Positions 8,788 to 17,495 of a DNA stretch of 64,000 bases are shown piece after piece. Source of the DNA: Sphingomonas swuensis (GTDB lineage: Bacteria; Pseudomonadota; Alphaproteobacteria; Sphingomonadales; Sphingomonadaceae); the NCBI RefSeq assembly GCF_039538045.1, contig NZ_BAABBQ010000001.1, forward strand, positions 124,001 through 188,000. The letters run 5' to 3'. The notes beneath the pieces are model-generated. The model worked only from the letters and a program-made list of their open reading frames with translations. It was not told the DNA's origin and made no database searches. Made by a program: the position numbers and the translations under genes. Every line of letters begins with the position of its first letter. Within the stretch, counting starts at the first letter, position 1.

Positions 8788-9278
8788 CGAGGTGAGCGCC
8801 GGTTGGCGTAGAGACCGAGCCGACCCACGATCTGGTCGGCCACCACCTGCGCCAGGCGCTCGGCAGCGGTCTGTTCGGCCGCGACCGTGGCGACGTCCGA
8901 GCTGACAACGTCGATCCCCGCATCGGACCCGGCAGTGGCGTCCAGCACCACCTGGCCGGTGGCATTGTCGACCAGACGGTAGCGCGCGCGGACCGTGCGC
9001 CGCTCGCGAGTCACCGCCGTGTCGCCACGGATGCCGAAACCGGTGAGGTCGTCGTCGACCTCGACCTCAAGCCGGTAGCGCTCGTCTCCTGCCGGTTCGC
9101 CAAGGCGATCGGCGAGGGCAGCGCGGACCAGCCAGCCGGTGCGGCCCGGGATCGGCTTGACCGCGATGGAAGAAAGGAAGGTCGCGGTCGTGCCGCTCGC
9201 GCCGCCTCCGTAGACAGGGCGAAGGCCGCAGCCCGCGGTGGTGGCGGCAAGCGCCAGCAGGAGTGCGATCTTCTTCAC
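8784..9278 (-). CDS. lptE: LPS assembly lipoprotein LptE
   Basis: Small outer-membrane lipoprotein expected to plug the LptD barrel during lipopolysaccharide export. The 164-residue precursor has a signal peptide with lipobox TAGC at residues 14-17 (Cys17 lipidated), followed by GLRPVYGGG, a stretch I recall as typical of alphaproteobacterial LptE. A basic C-terminus ends ANRRSPR. It sits between leuS and holA with 4-bp overlaps on both sides, the canonical leuS-lptE-holA operon, which strongly supports the call despite low primary conservation. Confidence 0.88.
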   Translation of the reverse strand: MKKIALLLALAATTAGCGLRPVYGGGASGTTATFLSSIAVKPIPGRTGWLVRAALADRLGEPAGDERYRLEVEVDDDLTGFGIRGDTAVTRERRTVRARYRLVDNATGQVVLDATAGSDAGIDVVSSDVATVAAEQTAAERLAQVVADQIVGRLGLYANRRSPR

Positions 9279-11761
9279 AGGACGATGTTCACCAGTCGGT
9301 CGGGCACTACGATGACCTTGCGCGGGGCGCCGCTGCCGACCAGCGCCGCGACCTTGTCGGCGGCGAGCGCCATGGCCTGCAGGTCCTCGCGAGCTGCTCC
9401 GCGCGGTGCCATCAGCGTCGCCTTGAGCTTGCCGTTGACCTGCACTGCGATGGTCACCTCGTCGTCGACCAGCAATGCCGGATCGTGCGCCGGCCAGGGC
9501 TGGTCGACGACCATCCCCTGTTCACCGAGCGCTGCCCACGCTTCCTCGGCGAGGTGTGGCGCCATCGGCGCGACCAGCAGCACGAGGATGCGGATGGCGT
9601 TGCTGCGATCGGCCGAGGGCGAAGCCTTCTCGATGGCGCTGGTCAGCTCGTAAAGCGCGGCAACGGCCTTGTTGAATTGCAGGCCCTCGATCGCTGAGCC
9701 GACACCCGCCACAGCGCGGTGCAGCTTCCGGACCAGCGCACCGTCGGACCCTTCCGAGACTACCGGCGCAGTTGCCAGGCGCCAGACACGCTGGACGAAG
9801 CGCGCCGCACCCTCGATCCCGCCGATCGACCATTCGAGGTCGCGCTCGGGCGGCGAGTCCGACAGCATGAACCAGCGCACCGCGTCTGCCCCGTAGCGGG
9901 CGATGATCGAGTCCGGGTCGACGACATTCTTCTTCGACTTGGACATCTTCTCGACGCGGCCATTCTCGACCGGCAGCCCGGCCTCGCGCGCCGAGGCCGC
10001 CTCTTCGGGGCTCAACCAGCCGTCAGGGCCGCGATAGGTCTCGTGCGTGACCATTCCCTGCGTGAAGAGGCCCTTGAATGGCTCCTTCACGCCGAGCTTG
10101 CCGATCCGCTCGAGCGCGCGGGTCCAGAAGCGGGCGTAGAGGAGATGCAGGATCGCATGCTCGACCCCGCCGATATATTGCCCGACCGGAAGCCAGGCTT
10201 CGGCCTCGGCGCGGTCGAACGGCTTGGCCTCGGGCTGCGAAGCGAAGCGGATGAAGTACCAGCTGCTGTCGACGAAGGTATCGAGCGTGTCGGTCTCGCG
10301 CCGGGCCGGCCGGCCGCAGCGCGGGCAGTCGACCCTGTTCCACGTGGGATGCCGGTCGAGCGGGTTGCCGGGAATATCGAAGCTGACGTCTTCCGGGAGA
10401 ACGACCGGCAGCTGGTCCTTCGGCACCGGGACCGCGCCGCATCCTTCGCAATGGATGATCGGGATGGGCGTGCCCCAGTAGCGCTGACGGCTCACGCCCC
10501 AGTCGCGCAGGCGGTACTGAGTGGTGCCCTTGCCCCAGCCTCCGGCTTCGGCGCGACGGATCACTTCCGCCTTCGCGTCGTCGGTGGTCATCCCGTCGAG
10601 GAAGCGGCTGTTGACCGCGACCCCGGCGATGGTCTCGGCTGCCTCGAGCGGCGCGCCCGCATCTTCGGCCGTGGCGGCAACGACGCGGGTGATGGGGAGG
10701 TCGTACTTGGTTGCGAACTCGAAATCGCGGGCGTCATGGCCGGGCACGCCGAACAGGGCGCCGGTGCCATAATCCATCAGCACGAAGTTCGCGATCCAGA
10801 CGGGCAGGCTCCAGTCGGGATCGAGCGGATGCGTGACCTTGAGGCCGGTGTCGAAGCCGAGCTTCTCGGCGGTCTCGATCTCGGCCGCAGTGGTGCCGCC
10901 CTGCTTGGCCCGAGTGATGAAGTCAGCGACGTCCTGCCGTTCGGCAGCGAGTGCCGCCGCGATCGGATGGTCCGGCGAGATTGCGACGAAGCTCGCGCCG
11001 AAGATCGTGTCCGGGCGGGTGGTGAAGACCTCGATCTCACCGCCCTCGGGCCGCTTGAAGCGGAACTGCATGCCCCGGCTCTTGCCGATCCAGTTCTCCT
11101 GCATCAGCCGGACCTTGTCGGGCCACTGGTCGAGCGTCTCGAGACCCTCGAGCAATTCGTCGGCGAAGTCGGTGATCTTGAGGAACCACTGGTTCAGCTT
11201 GCGCCGTTCGACCAGCGCGCCGGAGCGCCAGCCGCGGCCGTCGATCACCTGCTCGTTGGCGAGCACGGTCATGTCGACCGGATCCCAGTTCACCTCGGAC
11301 TCGCGGCGGAAGACCAGCCCGGCCTCCAGCAGGTCGAGAAACAGCGCCTGCTCGTGCCCGTAATAGTCGGACTCGCAGGTGGCGAGCTCGCGGCTCCAGT
11401 CGAGTGCGAAGCCGAGCCGCTTAAGCTGGGTCCGCATGGTGGCGATATTCTGGCGGGTCCAGTCGCCCGGATGGACCTTCTTCTCCATCGCCGCATTCTC
11501 GGCCGGCATGCCGAAGGCGTCCCAGCCCATCGGGTGGAGGACCTCGAACCCCTGCGCACGGCGGAAGCGGGCGAGGACATCACCCATCGTGTAATTGCGG
11601 ACGTGCCCCATGTGGATGCGTCCCGATGGATAGGGAAACATCTCGAGCACGTAGCTCTTGGGCTTGTTGCTGGCGCTGTCGGCGCGGAAGCAGTCGGCCT
11701 GGCTCCACCGCTCCTGCCAGCGGCAGTCGCTCGCCGCCGGGTCGAAACGGTCGGTGCTCAT
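9275..11761 (-). CDS. leuS: Leucyl-tRNA synthetase
   Basis: Class I aminoacyl-tRNA synthetase that charges tRNA-Leu. The 828-residue protein has the HIGH-type motif [18 protein letters not shown] (about 43-60), an editing CP1 domain with [13 protein letters not shown], and the KMSKSKKN loop near residue 605. The zinc-site cysteines CEGCGAVP and [10 protein letters not shown] are present. The C-terminal domain ends with [20 protein letters not shown]. It is the first gene of the leuS-lptE-holA set, and the tRNA-Leu(GAG) gene lies about 20 kb away in the same window. Confidence 0.98.
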   Translation of the reverse strand: MSTDRFDPAASDCRWQERWSQADCFRADSASNKPKSYVLEMFPYPSGRIHMGHVRNYTMGDVLARFRRAQGFEVLHPMGWDAFGMPAENAAMEKKVHPGDWTRQNIATMRTQLKRLGFALDWSRELATCESDYYGHEQALFLDLLEAGLVFRRESEVNWDPVDMTVLANEQVIDGRGWRSGALVERRKLNQWFLKITDFADELLEGLETLDQWPDKVRLMQENWIGKSRGMQFRFKRPEGGEIEVFTTRPDTIFGASFVAISPDHPIAAALAAERQDVADFITRAKQGGTTAAEIETAEKLGFDTGLKVTHPLDPDWSLPVWIANFVLMDYGTGALFGVPGHDARDFEFATKYDLPITRVVAATAEDAGAPLEAAETIAGVAVNSRFLDGMTTDDAKAEVIRRAEAGGWGKGTTQYRLRDWGVSRQRYWGTPIPIIHCEGCGAVPVPKDQLPVVLPEDVSFDIPGNPLDRHPTWNRVDCPRCGRPARRETDTLDTFVDSSWYFIRFASQPEAKPFDRAEAEAWLPVGQYIGGVEHAILHLLYARFWTRALERIGKLGVKEPFKGLFTQGMVTHETYRGPDGWLSPEEAASAREAGLPVENGRVEKMSKSKKNVVDPDSIIARYGADAVRWFMLSDSPPERDLEWSIGGIEGAARFVQRVWRLATAPVVSEGSDGALVRKLHRAVAGVGSAIEGLQFNKAVAALYELTSAIEKASPSADRSNAIRILVLLVAPMAPHLAEEAWAALGEQGMVVDQPWPAHDPALLVDDEVTIAVQVNGKLKATLMAPRGAAREDLQAMALAADKVAALVGSGAPRKVIVVPDRLVNIVL

Positions 11762-11785
11762 GCTAACTCCTGATGTGAAAGGCCC

Positions 11786-12217
11786 TTAGCCGCCGACGGC
11801 GGCGCGGCGGATGTCGCGGGCACGGGTGAGGATGATGTCCTCGAGCTTCTGGACCGTCGCGGCGGTCACCGGCGCGTCGACCCACTGGCCGCCCTGGCTG
11901 ACCTGGCGCGAGGCCGCGACCCGGAGCGCGTCGGCGCGGAGGTCCTGGTCGAGGATCGAGACGGTCAGCTTGACCCGCTCGCCCGGCGAGTTGGGGTTGG
12001 CGTACCAGTCAGTGACGATCACTCCGCCATTGCTGTCGGCGGTGACCAGCGGCGCGAAGCTCAGCGTGTCGATCGCGGCGCGCCACAGATAGGTGTTCAC
12101 CCCGATCGCAGTTGTCCGCGACGGCGCGAGCTGGTTCGGAATGTCGCGGTTGCGGGCGCAACCCGAAGCCGCCAGCGCAGTGACCAAGAGAAGGGCGGCG
12201 GCAATGGGTCGGCGCAT
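11786..12217 (-). CDS. DUF3576-family lipoprotein
   Basis: A 143-residue predicted lipoprotein: signal peptide with lipobox AASGC at residues 16-20, then a conserved core including GVNTYLWRAAIDTLSF and ADSNGGVIVTDWY. These features match DUF3576, a family of unknown function that I recall next to leuS in alphaproteobacteria. It lies 24 bp upstream of leuS on the same strand and is probably cotranscribed with leuS-lptE-holA. That context suggests an envelope role, perhaps linked to outer-membrane assembly, but this is only inference. Confidence 0.85.
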   Translation of the reverse strand: MRRPIAAALLLVTALAASGCARNRDIPNQLAPSRTTAIGVNTYLWRAAIDTLSFAPLVTADSNGGVIVTDWYANPNSPGERVKLTVSILDQDLRADALRVAASRQVSQGGQWVDAPVTAATVQKLEDIILTRARDIRRAAVGG

Positions 12218-12352
12218 GGGTCGGGTTCCCGGATAAGCAGATATGGATTGAAGTTCGGCTTATACGAAGTGCGCGTTGGCGGGCAACCCGTTCACTGGGG
12301 AGACCAACTTGTGGATTCGATGTCACAATGGCCGGAGGAAGTCCCGGCGGGC

Positions 12353-12381
12353 TTGGAACATTCATCGGCCCCGACCTATAT
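12353..12381 (+). promoter_or_regulatory. Putative promoter with overlapping hairpin
   Basis: TTGGAA (12353-12358), a 17-bp spacer and CTATAT (12376-12381) form a plausible housekeeping promoter 24 bp before the next start codon. The -10 element sits in the loop of a 6-bp inverted repeat, CCCGAC (12370-12375) and GTCGGG (12382-12387), which could be an operator. The prediction rests on motif resemblance only. Confidence 0.4.
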
Positions 12382-12405
12382 GTCGGGTGTAGCAATACGA
12401 GGGAG

Positions 12406-13149
12406 ATGCGGGTGAGTCGCGCTGGCGACAGCAAGGGGATGTGGGCGGTGGCGTTGGCCACGGCTAGCCTCCTGCTGCCCGCGACGGTCGTCATTGCCGC
12501 GCCGCAGCAGCAGCAGGCCAAGCGCCCGCCCGCGGTCGCTCTCAGCTTCGACGGCGGCTTCACGCCGGCGCAGGCCGATCCCCGGCTTGCCGCGGCGCTC
12601 GCCGGTCGTCCGGCGCTTGCGTCCGACTTCCGCTTCACTCCGGCCGCAAGCAAGCGCCGGCCTTCGCAGATCCGGATCGCGATCCGGGCCCGTGCGACCA
12701 CCCCGGGGCAGGTCGTTGCGCTGCGTGCTCGCGAGGTCGCGGCGGCTCCGACGGCGAGCAGCCTCGCGTTGACTCCGGCGACCTACAACCTCGGTGCGGC
12801 GGTGGGCTGGAAGCAGTTCGCCATCTCGGCCGATGTCGCCCGTGCCCGTGGCGCAGCCGCGCCGGCGCTGACCGATCGCGACGGTGCGTCGGTCGGCGTG
12901 AGCTACAACGGCAAGCGCTTCACCGGCCGCGTCGCCGCAAGCACCGACCGTCCGGCGGCCGCGCGCACCAGCCCGATCGCCGATCCGACCAGCTATGCGC
13001 TCGATGTCGGCGGCGCCTACAACATCAGCCGCAGCATCGCGGTGACCGGCGGCGTCAAGTACAAGATCGAGCGCGAGCGCGTCGCCACCTTCCGTGACCA
13101 GCGCCGCGACAGCCAGGCCGTCTACGTCGGAACCGCCTTCAAGTTCTGA
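12406..13149 (+). CDS. Predicted exported outer-membrane-like protein, unknown function
   Basis: I start this at ATG 12406, preceded by a GAGGGAG ribosome site, which gives 247 residues. A hydrophobic signal segment (WAVALATASLLLPATVVIAA, about 13-32) precedes a Gln/Ala-rich stretch. The C-terminal half alternates residues in short strands (TYNLGAAVGWKQFAISADVA, SVGVSYNGKRFTGRVAAS, ITGGVKYKIERERVA-like) and ends YVGTAFKF. A terminal Phe after alternating hydrophobics is the usual outer-membrane barrel signature, so a small barrel is likely. I do not recognise the family. Its last 11 bp overlap the convergent ThiE-like gene. Confidence 0.7.
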   Translation: MRVSRAGDSKGMWAVALATASLLLPATVVIAAPQQQQAKRPPAVALSFDGGFTPAQADPRLAAALAGRPALASDFRFTPAASKRRPSQIRIAIRARATTPGQVVALRAREVAAAPTASSLALTPATYNLGAAVGWKQFAISADVARARGAAAPALTDRDGASVGVSYNGKRFTGRVAASTDRPAAARTSPIADPTSYALDVGGAYNISRSIAVTGGVKYKIERERVATFRDQRRDSQAVYVGTAFKF

Positions 13150-13666
13150 GCCAGGCGTCGATTCCGGCCCAGCCATGGAAGCCCAAATTCATGAGCCTTT
13201 CTCCCCGCACCTGATCCACCCCGCCAAGCGCGATGGCGGGCGCTTCACTCCTTGCCGCGAGCCTGAGCGCTTCCACCTCCCCGAGCGCGGGTGCGCCGAG
13301 GTGCGACCGCGTGGGATAGATCGGCGAGACGAAGACCAGCGCCGGCCGCCGCGAAGCCGCTGCCGCGGCCTGCACGTCGTCGTGGACGGATAGCGAGAAA
13401 GCGAGCGCGCCGGTGTCCGCACCGGGATTGTGCACGAGGAGCGCTCCCATCTCTTCGGCAAGAGCGACATCCCGAGCCATCCCGAGCGGAGCGCCGAGCG
13501 CGACTACTCGTTCGGCGAGCGATCGCCGCTCGGCCCGCGTTGCCCGATGGTGCCTGACGAGGATCCCAGCGCCAGCAGCCGCGGCACGCACCATCGCTTC
13601 GTCCAGCGCATCTCCGAGCCGCTCGTCGGTCATCAGCCAGGCGGTGGGCCAGCGTTGCGTCGTCAT
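13139..13666 (-). CDS. Thiamine phosphate synthase / TenI-like protein
   Basis: A 175-residue TIM-barrel protein of the ThiE/TenI group. Visible family elements are WLMTDERL near the N-terminus, GAGILVRHH at the second strand, the FVSPIYPTRSHLGAPALG loop (about 112-129; the ThiE family has a GP-F-T-K-type loop here), and AIALGGVD (about 144-151) for the phosphate-binding strand. It is shorter than E. coli ThiE (211) and lacks parts of the pyrimidine site, so it may be a TenI-like regulator or salvage protein rather than the synthase. thiC is 42 kb away. It converges with and overlaps its neighbour by 11 bp. Confidence 0.78.
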   Translation of the reverse strand: MTTQRWPTAWLMTDERLGDALDEAMVRAAAAGAGILVRHHRATRAERRSLAERVVALGAPLGMARDVALAEEMGALLVHNPGADTGALAFSLSVHDDVQAAAAASRRPALVFVSPIYPTRSHLGAPALGEVEALRLAARSEAPAIALGGVDQVRGERLMNLGFHGWAGIDAWLRT

Positions 13667-13689
13667 GGCGGGCCTTCTAGCAGGCGGGC

Positions 13690-14340
13690 ATGTCCGACGC
13701 AGCCGCCCGCCTTGCCGATCTCCGCAACGCCATCGCCAGAGCCGCCAAGGCGGCCTCTCGCGACCCTGAGGGCGTTCAACTGATCGCCGTGAGCAAGGGC
13801 CGCAGCGCCGAGGCGATCGAAGCGCTGATCGAGGCCGGGCAGCGCGACTTCGGCGAGAACCGGGTGCAGGAGGTCGCGGCCAAGTGGCCGGAGCTCCGCC
13901 GCCGGCATCCCGATGTACGTCTCCACATGATCGGGAGCCTGCAGTCGAACAAGGCCGAGGAAGCGGCCGGATTGTTCGACGTCATCCATTCGCTCGACCG
14001 GGCGAGCCTCCTTCAGGCGATGGTCAAGGCGGAATGGCACGGACCGACCTATGTGCAGGTCAATATCGGCGACGAAGCGCAGAAGGGCGGGATCGCAATC
14101 GCGGAACTGCCCACCTTCCTGGACAAGGTGCGCGACGCCGGAATCAACCTTGCAGGGTTGATGGCCATCCCTCCCAGCGAAGTGGAAGCCTCACCCTATT
14201 TTGCCCTGCTCGCAAAGCTGGCGCGGCGGCATGACGTCACGGGTCTGTCGATGGGGATGAGCAGCGATTTCACGTCGGCGGTGATGCTCGGCGCCACGAC
14301 TGTGCGGGTGGGATCGGCGCTGTTCGAGGAGACCGGCTAG
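13690..14340 (+). CDS. YggS-family pyridoxal-phosphate homeostasis protein
   Basis: A 216-residue single-domain PLP-binding barrel of the YggS/PROSC (PLPBP) family, which buffers free PLP rather than catalysing a known reaction. [20 protein letters not shown] (about 33-52) holds the PLP lysine in the SK motif, and [24 protein letters not shown] and [20 protein letters not shown] (phosphate site) follow. It lies divergently 23 bp from the ThiE-like gene. The stop overlaps the 3' end of ribA on the opposite strand by 4 bp. Confidence 0.93.
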   Translation: MSDAAARLADLRNAIARAAKAASRDPEGVQLIAVSKGRSAEAIEALIEAGQRDFGENRVQEVAAKWPELRRRHPDVRLHMIGSLQSNKAEEAAGLFDVIHSLDRASLLQAMVKAEWHGPTYVQVNIGDEAQKGGIAIAELPTFLDKVRDAGINLAGLMAIPPSEVEASPYFALLAKLARRHDVTGLSMGMSSDFTSAVMLGATTVRVGSALFEETG

Positions 14341-15374
14341 TCGAGGTGCCCGCTCTTGGCGCGCTTGACCGCCAGATAGTGGGCATTGTGCGGATTGGCG
14401 GGAAGGTGATGCGGGACGCGGGTTACCGCGATCCCCTCGGCTTCGAGGCCGGCAAGCTTGGCCGGATTGTTGGTCAGGAGCCTGATCTCGCGGTGGCCGA
14501 GCGAGCGGAGGATCGCTGCGGCGAGCGCGAAGTCCCGCTCGTCGTCGGCGAAACCCAGGCGGCGATTGGCCTCGACCGTGTCGAGCCCGCGGTCCTGAAG
14601 CCCGTAGGCGCGGATCTTGTTGGCAAGGCCGATCCCGCGGCCCTCCTGCCGGAGGTAGAGGAGAATTCCGCCGCCATCCTCCGCCATCAGCCGAAGCGCG
14701 GCACGAAGTTGCGGGCCGCAGTCGCATTTGAGGCTGCCGAACACGTCCCCGGTCAGGCATTCGCTGTGCAAGCGGACGAGCGGAGCCCTGCCGCCTGGTG
14801 CCCCGACCTGCAGCGCGACGTGCTCGCTCCCGTCTTCCTCGGCACGAACCGCGATGATTTGCACCTCGGCATCGAGACCCTCCACCGGAAGAGCGGCCCG
14901 AGCCGCGATGGTGGCGGTGCGTGGGGCGATCGCCGCAGTCGCCTCGCACGACTCGAGCGACAGCGCCGAGCGATCGGAGAGCACCCACAGAGCCGGGAGA
15001 AGGCCCGCTCGGCGAACGAGCCCGAGCGCCGCCGACGTATCGTCGGAATGCTCCGGCGACCTTGTCGTCAGCGGCCCGGCGGAGAAGCGGGCGAAGTCCT
15101 GACCCGCATCGACCAGCGAGCGCACGCTCGACGGCGTCAGCCAGTCGGCCCGCTCGATCAGGACGGGAGCGTCGGGAGTGGCGGCGTCCCGCTGGTTGGC
15201 GAGCCCCAGCGCTGCGGCGCGTGCACCGCTCAGCAGGATCGGAGCGCGCGCGTCGGGATCAAGCAGGGATAGCAATTCGTCGGTGACGGTCTCGACAGCG
15301 GCAATGGTCAGGCCGCCCACGGTGACCGGCCGACCGGCGCGCAGGGCGGCGATGGCGCGGGCCGCCTTGCTCAA
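14337..15374 (-). CDS. ribA: GTP cyclohydrolase II with degenerate RibB-like N-terminal domain
   Basis: First committed enzyme of riboflavin synthesis: GTP to 2,5-diamino-6-ribosylamino-pyrimidinone phosphate. The C-terminal half has the zinc site [20 protein letters not shown] with all three cysteines, [20 protein letters not shown] and [10 protein letters not shown], so it should be active. About 140 extra residues precede it. They begin [12 protein letters not shown] and contain [20 protein letters not shown], which parallels the GHTEA...RLAGLNPSG region of RibB but lacks the DDxDRENEGD catalytic loop. I start at TTG 15374, which overlaps the xth stop (TTGA) and gives 345 residues; no ATG fits. 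Confidence 0.9.
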   Translation of the reverse strand: MSKAARAIAALRAGRPVTVGGLTIAAVETVTDELLSLLDPDARAPILLSGARAAALGLANQRDAATPDAPVLIERADWLTPSSVRSLVDAGQDFARFSAGPLTTRSPEHSDDTSAALGLVRRAGLLPALWVLSDRSALSLESCEATAAIAPRTATIAARAALPVEGLDAEVQIIAVRAEEDGSEHVALQVGAPGGRAPLVRLHSECLTGDVFGSLKCDCGPQLRAALRLMAEDGGGILLYLRQEGRGIGLANKIRAYGLQDRGLDTVEANRRLGFADDERDFALAAAILRSLGHREIRLLTNNPAKLAGLEAEGIAVTRVPHHLPANPHNAHYLAVKRAKSGHLD

Positions 15375-16162
15375 AGCTCGAGATCCACCACCAGTGGCAC
15401 ATGGTCCGAAGGCTTCTCCCACGCACGGCAGGGCTCGTGGACCTTGTGCATCACGGCCTGCGCGGCGACGCTTGGACTCGCCCACATGTGGTCGAGCCGG
15501 CGCCCGCGGTCGTTCTTGGTCCAGTCGGCCGAGCGATAGCTCCACCACGTGTAGTTGCGCTCTGGCGCGGGGACGAACTTGCGGCCGAGGTCGACCCACT
15601 CGTGCGCCGCCTGGAGCGCGTTCAGCGTCTCGACCTCGATCGGCGTGTGGCTGACGACGTCGAGCAGCGCCTTGTGGCTCCACACGTCGCATTCGAGCGG
15701 CGCGACGTTGAAGTCGCCGACGATCAGCGTGGGCTCCTTCAGCTCTTCCGACCAGCGGGTCATCCGCCCGAGGAAGTCGAGCTTCTGCCCGAACTTGGGA
15801 TTGAGCGTCCGGTCGGGGATGTCGCCGCCCGCCGGGACATAGACGTTCTCGAGCCGAAGGCCGTGCGGAAGCCGCACCCCGACGTGCCGCGCCTCGCCAT
15901 TGTCCTGCCAGTCGTGACGGCCATGCGCCTCGAGCGGCACCTTGCTGAGGATGGCGACGCCATGGTGCATCCGCTGACCATTCAGCGCCTGGTGGACATA
16001 GCCGCGCTCGGCGAAGAAGCTGGCGGGAAAGACCTTGTCCTCCGCCTTCGTCTCCTGGAGGCAGAGCACGTCGGGCTGTTCCTCGTTGAGGAAGCGTTCG
16101 ACGATGGCGGTCCGGGCGCGGACCGAGTTGATGTTCCAGCTGGCGATACGAAGACGAGTCAC
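15371..16162 (-). CDS. xth: Exodeoxyribonuclease III
   Basis: AP endonuclease / 3' exonuclease of base-excision repair, 263 residues. The EEP nuclease fold is clear: [13 protein letters not shown] (about 4-16), [12 protein letters not shown] (metal-binding Glu), [13 protein letters not shown], and the terminal [12 protein letters not shown] with the catalytic Asp-His. The start at ATG 16162 is 29 bp after a stem-loop that ends the preceding RNA. Its TGA overlaps the TTG of ribA, so the two genes are coupled. Confidence 0.95.
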   Translation of the reverse strand: MTRLRIASWNINSVRARTAIVERFLNEEQPDVLCLQETKAEDKVFPASFFAERGYVHQALNGQRMHHGVAILSKVPLEAHGRHDWQDNGEARHVGVRLPHGLRLENVYVPAGGDIPDRTLNPKFGQKLDFLGRMTRWSEELKEPTLIVGDFNVAPLECDVWSHKALLDVVSHTPIEVETLNALQAAHEWVDLGRKFVPAPERNYTWWSYRSADWTKNDRGRRLDHMWASPSVAAQAVMHKVHEPCRAWEKPSDHVPLVVDLEL

Positions 16163-16190
16163 GCGGGCTCTCTAGCGAAGAGGCGCCCCG

Positions 16191-16217
16191 AAACGCAAAG
16201 GCCCCCGCTCCGGGGGC
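16191..16217 (-). terminator. Rho-independent terminator between lolA and xth
   Basis: On the minus strand GCCCCCG-GAG-CGGGGGC (16217-16201) is a 7-bp GC stem with a 3-nt loop followed by CTTTGCGTTT. It ends transcription from the lolA side just before xth. The T tract is interrupted, so strength is uncertain. Confidence 0.6.
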
Positions 16218-16325
16218 ATGGAGCGAGGGCCGACCAAGCGTTCGTCACGCGAGGGACCAGACGGGGACCCGGTAACAGGGGGAAACCCAAGTCCGTCCGC
16301 CGGTCAAAGGTGCTACTATCTCATC
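16191..16325 (-). ncRNA. Candidate structured small RNA
   Basis: The gap between lolA and xth has no credible reading frame but folds well on the minus strand. A long hairpin spans 16305-16255: GACC/GGTC and GACGG/CCGTC, separated by a small internal bulge, and ACTTGG/CCGGGT with two G-T pairs, around a 14-nt pyrimidine-rich loop containing CCCCC. The terminator at 16217-16191 would give its 3' end. A 5' end near 16310-16325 is only a guess. It could instead be a processed 3' UTR of lolA. I do not recognise it as SRP RNA, tmRNA or RNase P RNA; 6S RNA cannot be excluded. Confidence 0.4.
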
Positions 16326-16366
16326 GAGCCTGAAGCCCGCATGAACAGTTGCACAAACGATACCAA

Positions 16367-16987
16367 TCACTTCCGCTTCTTGGGCTCGGCGAAGGTGAAG
16401 GCGCTCTCGGCAATGGCGCCATTGTAGCGCTGCCCATCGAGCTTGACCGTGGTGCGCTTGTTCTGCGCGTCGATCGCAGTCCAGCCCTCGAGCATCAGCC
16501 CGCCGGGCGCACCGGCGTTGCGGGCGAAGGCAAGCAGCAGCGTGCCGAACTCGGGACGGCGGGCGTCGCGGGCACGAACGATGACGATGTTCGGGTTGGC
16601 CTGCTTTTCGATCCGCGCGATGCGGCCGAGGTTGGGCTGCGGCGACAGCAGCACCGACAGCGGCGACTTGGCGATCGGCCAGGCCGACTTCTGCCCGACA
16701 TCATAGTCGACGAAGGTGAGGTTCCGGCCGTCGCCGACCAGCAGCATGTTGGCGCCGCGGCCATATTCGAAGCGGATCTTGCCCGGCCGCTTGAGGCTGA
16801 GGTTGCCGTTCATCGCGCGCCCGCGACCATCGGTCTGGACGAAGGTCGCGGTCATCGAACGGGTGGCGGCAAGGCTCTGTTCGACCTGGCGGATCGGATC
16901 GGCCGACTGGGCAATTGCGGCCGGGGCGGCGAGGGTCAGCGCAGCGGCGGGCGCGAGCAGGCGTGCCGAAAGGCGGAGGAAGGACAT
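16367..16987 (-). CDS. lolA: Outer-membrane lipoprotein carrier LolA-like protein
   Basis: Periplasmic carrier that moves lipoproteins from LolCDE to the outer membrane. I start at ATG 16987 because AGGAG precedes it by 6 bp and a clean signal peptide follows (MSFLRLSARLLAPAAALTLA, cut after AIA), giving 206 residues. The mature part has the LolA half-barrel elements TFVQTDGRGRAMNGNLSLKR, GKIRFEYGRGANMLLVGDGR and FVDYDVGQKSAWPI. It stands alone downstream of ribH and is followed by a candidate small RNA and terminator. Confidence 0.88.
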   Translation of the reverse strand: MSFLRLSARLLAPAAALTLAAPAAIAQSADPIRQVEQSLAATRSMTATFVQTDGRGRAMNGNLSLKRPGKIRFEYGRGANMLLVGDGRNLTFVDYDVGQKSAWPIAKSPLSVLLSPQPNLGRIARIEKQANPNIVIVRARDARRPEFGTLLLAFARNAGAPGGLMLEGWTAIDAQNKRTTVKLDGQRYNGAIAESAFTFAEPKKRK

Positions 16988-17068
16988 GGAAGCTCCTGAT
17001 GTCATGTTCGAGCGGGACGCTAGGTCAGCCCCCTTGAATGCCCTCTGAATTCGTCTGTTCCCCGCCAT

Positions 17069-17491
17069 TCAGCCGACGAAGCGCTCGCGCAGGGCGAGAA
17101 GGGCGAGTGCCGCCTCGGCTGCGCCGCCGCCCTTGTCGAGGCGCGCGGGGTCGGACCGGGCCAGGGCCTGATCCTCGTTCTCGACCGTCAGGATGCCGTT
17201 GCCGATCGTTAGCCCGGAAAGGGTCAGGTCCATGATCCCTCGGGCGCTCTCGTTGGAGACGACCTCGAAATGGTAGGTCTCGCCGCGGATGATGACGCCG
17301 AGCGCGACGAAGGCATCATAGTCGCCGCTTTCGTCGGCAAGCGCGATCGCGCCCGGCACCTCGAGCGCGCCCGGGACGGTCAGCGTGTCATGCTCGTGGC
17401 CCGCCGCCTCGATCGCGGCGCGGGCACCGGCGAGCAGCAGGTCGTTGAGATGCGCGTAGAAGCGCGCTTCCACGATCAGGATCCTGGCCAT
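17069..17491 (-). CDS. ribH: 6,7-dimethyl-8-ribityllumazine synthase
   Basis: Penultimate riboflavin enzyme that joins the pyrimidine and the dihydroxybutanone phosphate. The start at ATG 17491 ([20 protein letters not shown]) gives 140 residues, normal for a Rib[15 protein letters not shown] (substrate site) and [20 protein letters not shown] (with the catalytic His and the lumazine loop) are intact, followed by [14 protein letters not shown]. It is 4 bp downstream of ribBX and belongs to the same transcript. Confidence 0.96.
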   Translation of the reverse strand: MARILIVEARFYAHLNDLLLAGARAAIEAAGHEHDTLTVPGALEVPGAIALADESGDYDAFVALGVIIRGETYHFEVVSNESARGIMDLTLSGLTIGNGILTVENEDQALARSDPARLDKGGGAAEAALALLALRERFVG

Positions 17492-17495
17492 CGGG

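Noticed and set aside
9719..11773. 684-residue frame opposite leuS
   Set aside because: Shadow of leuS in high-GC DNA; no conserved features.
15545..15556. CACGTG in xth as another parS
   Set aside because: Flanks CCAC and TAGT do not match GTTY/RAAC.
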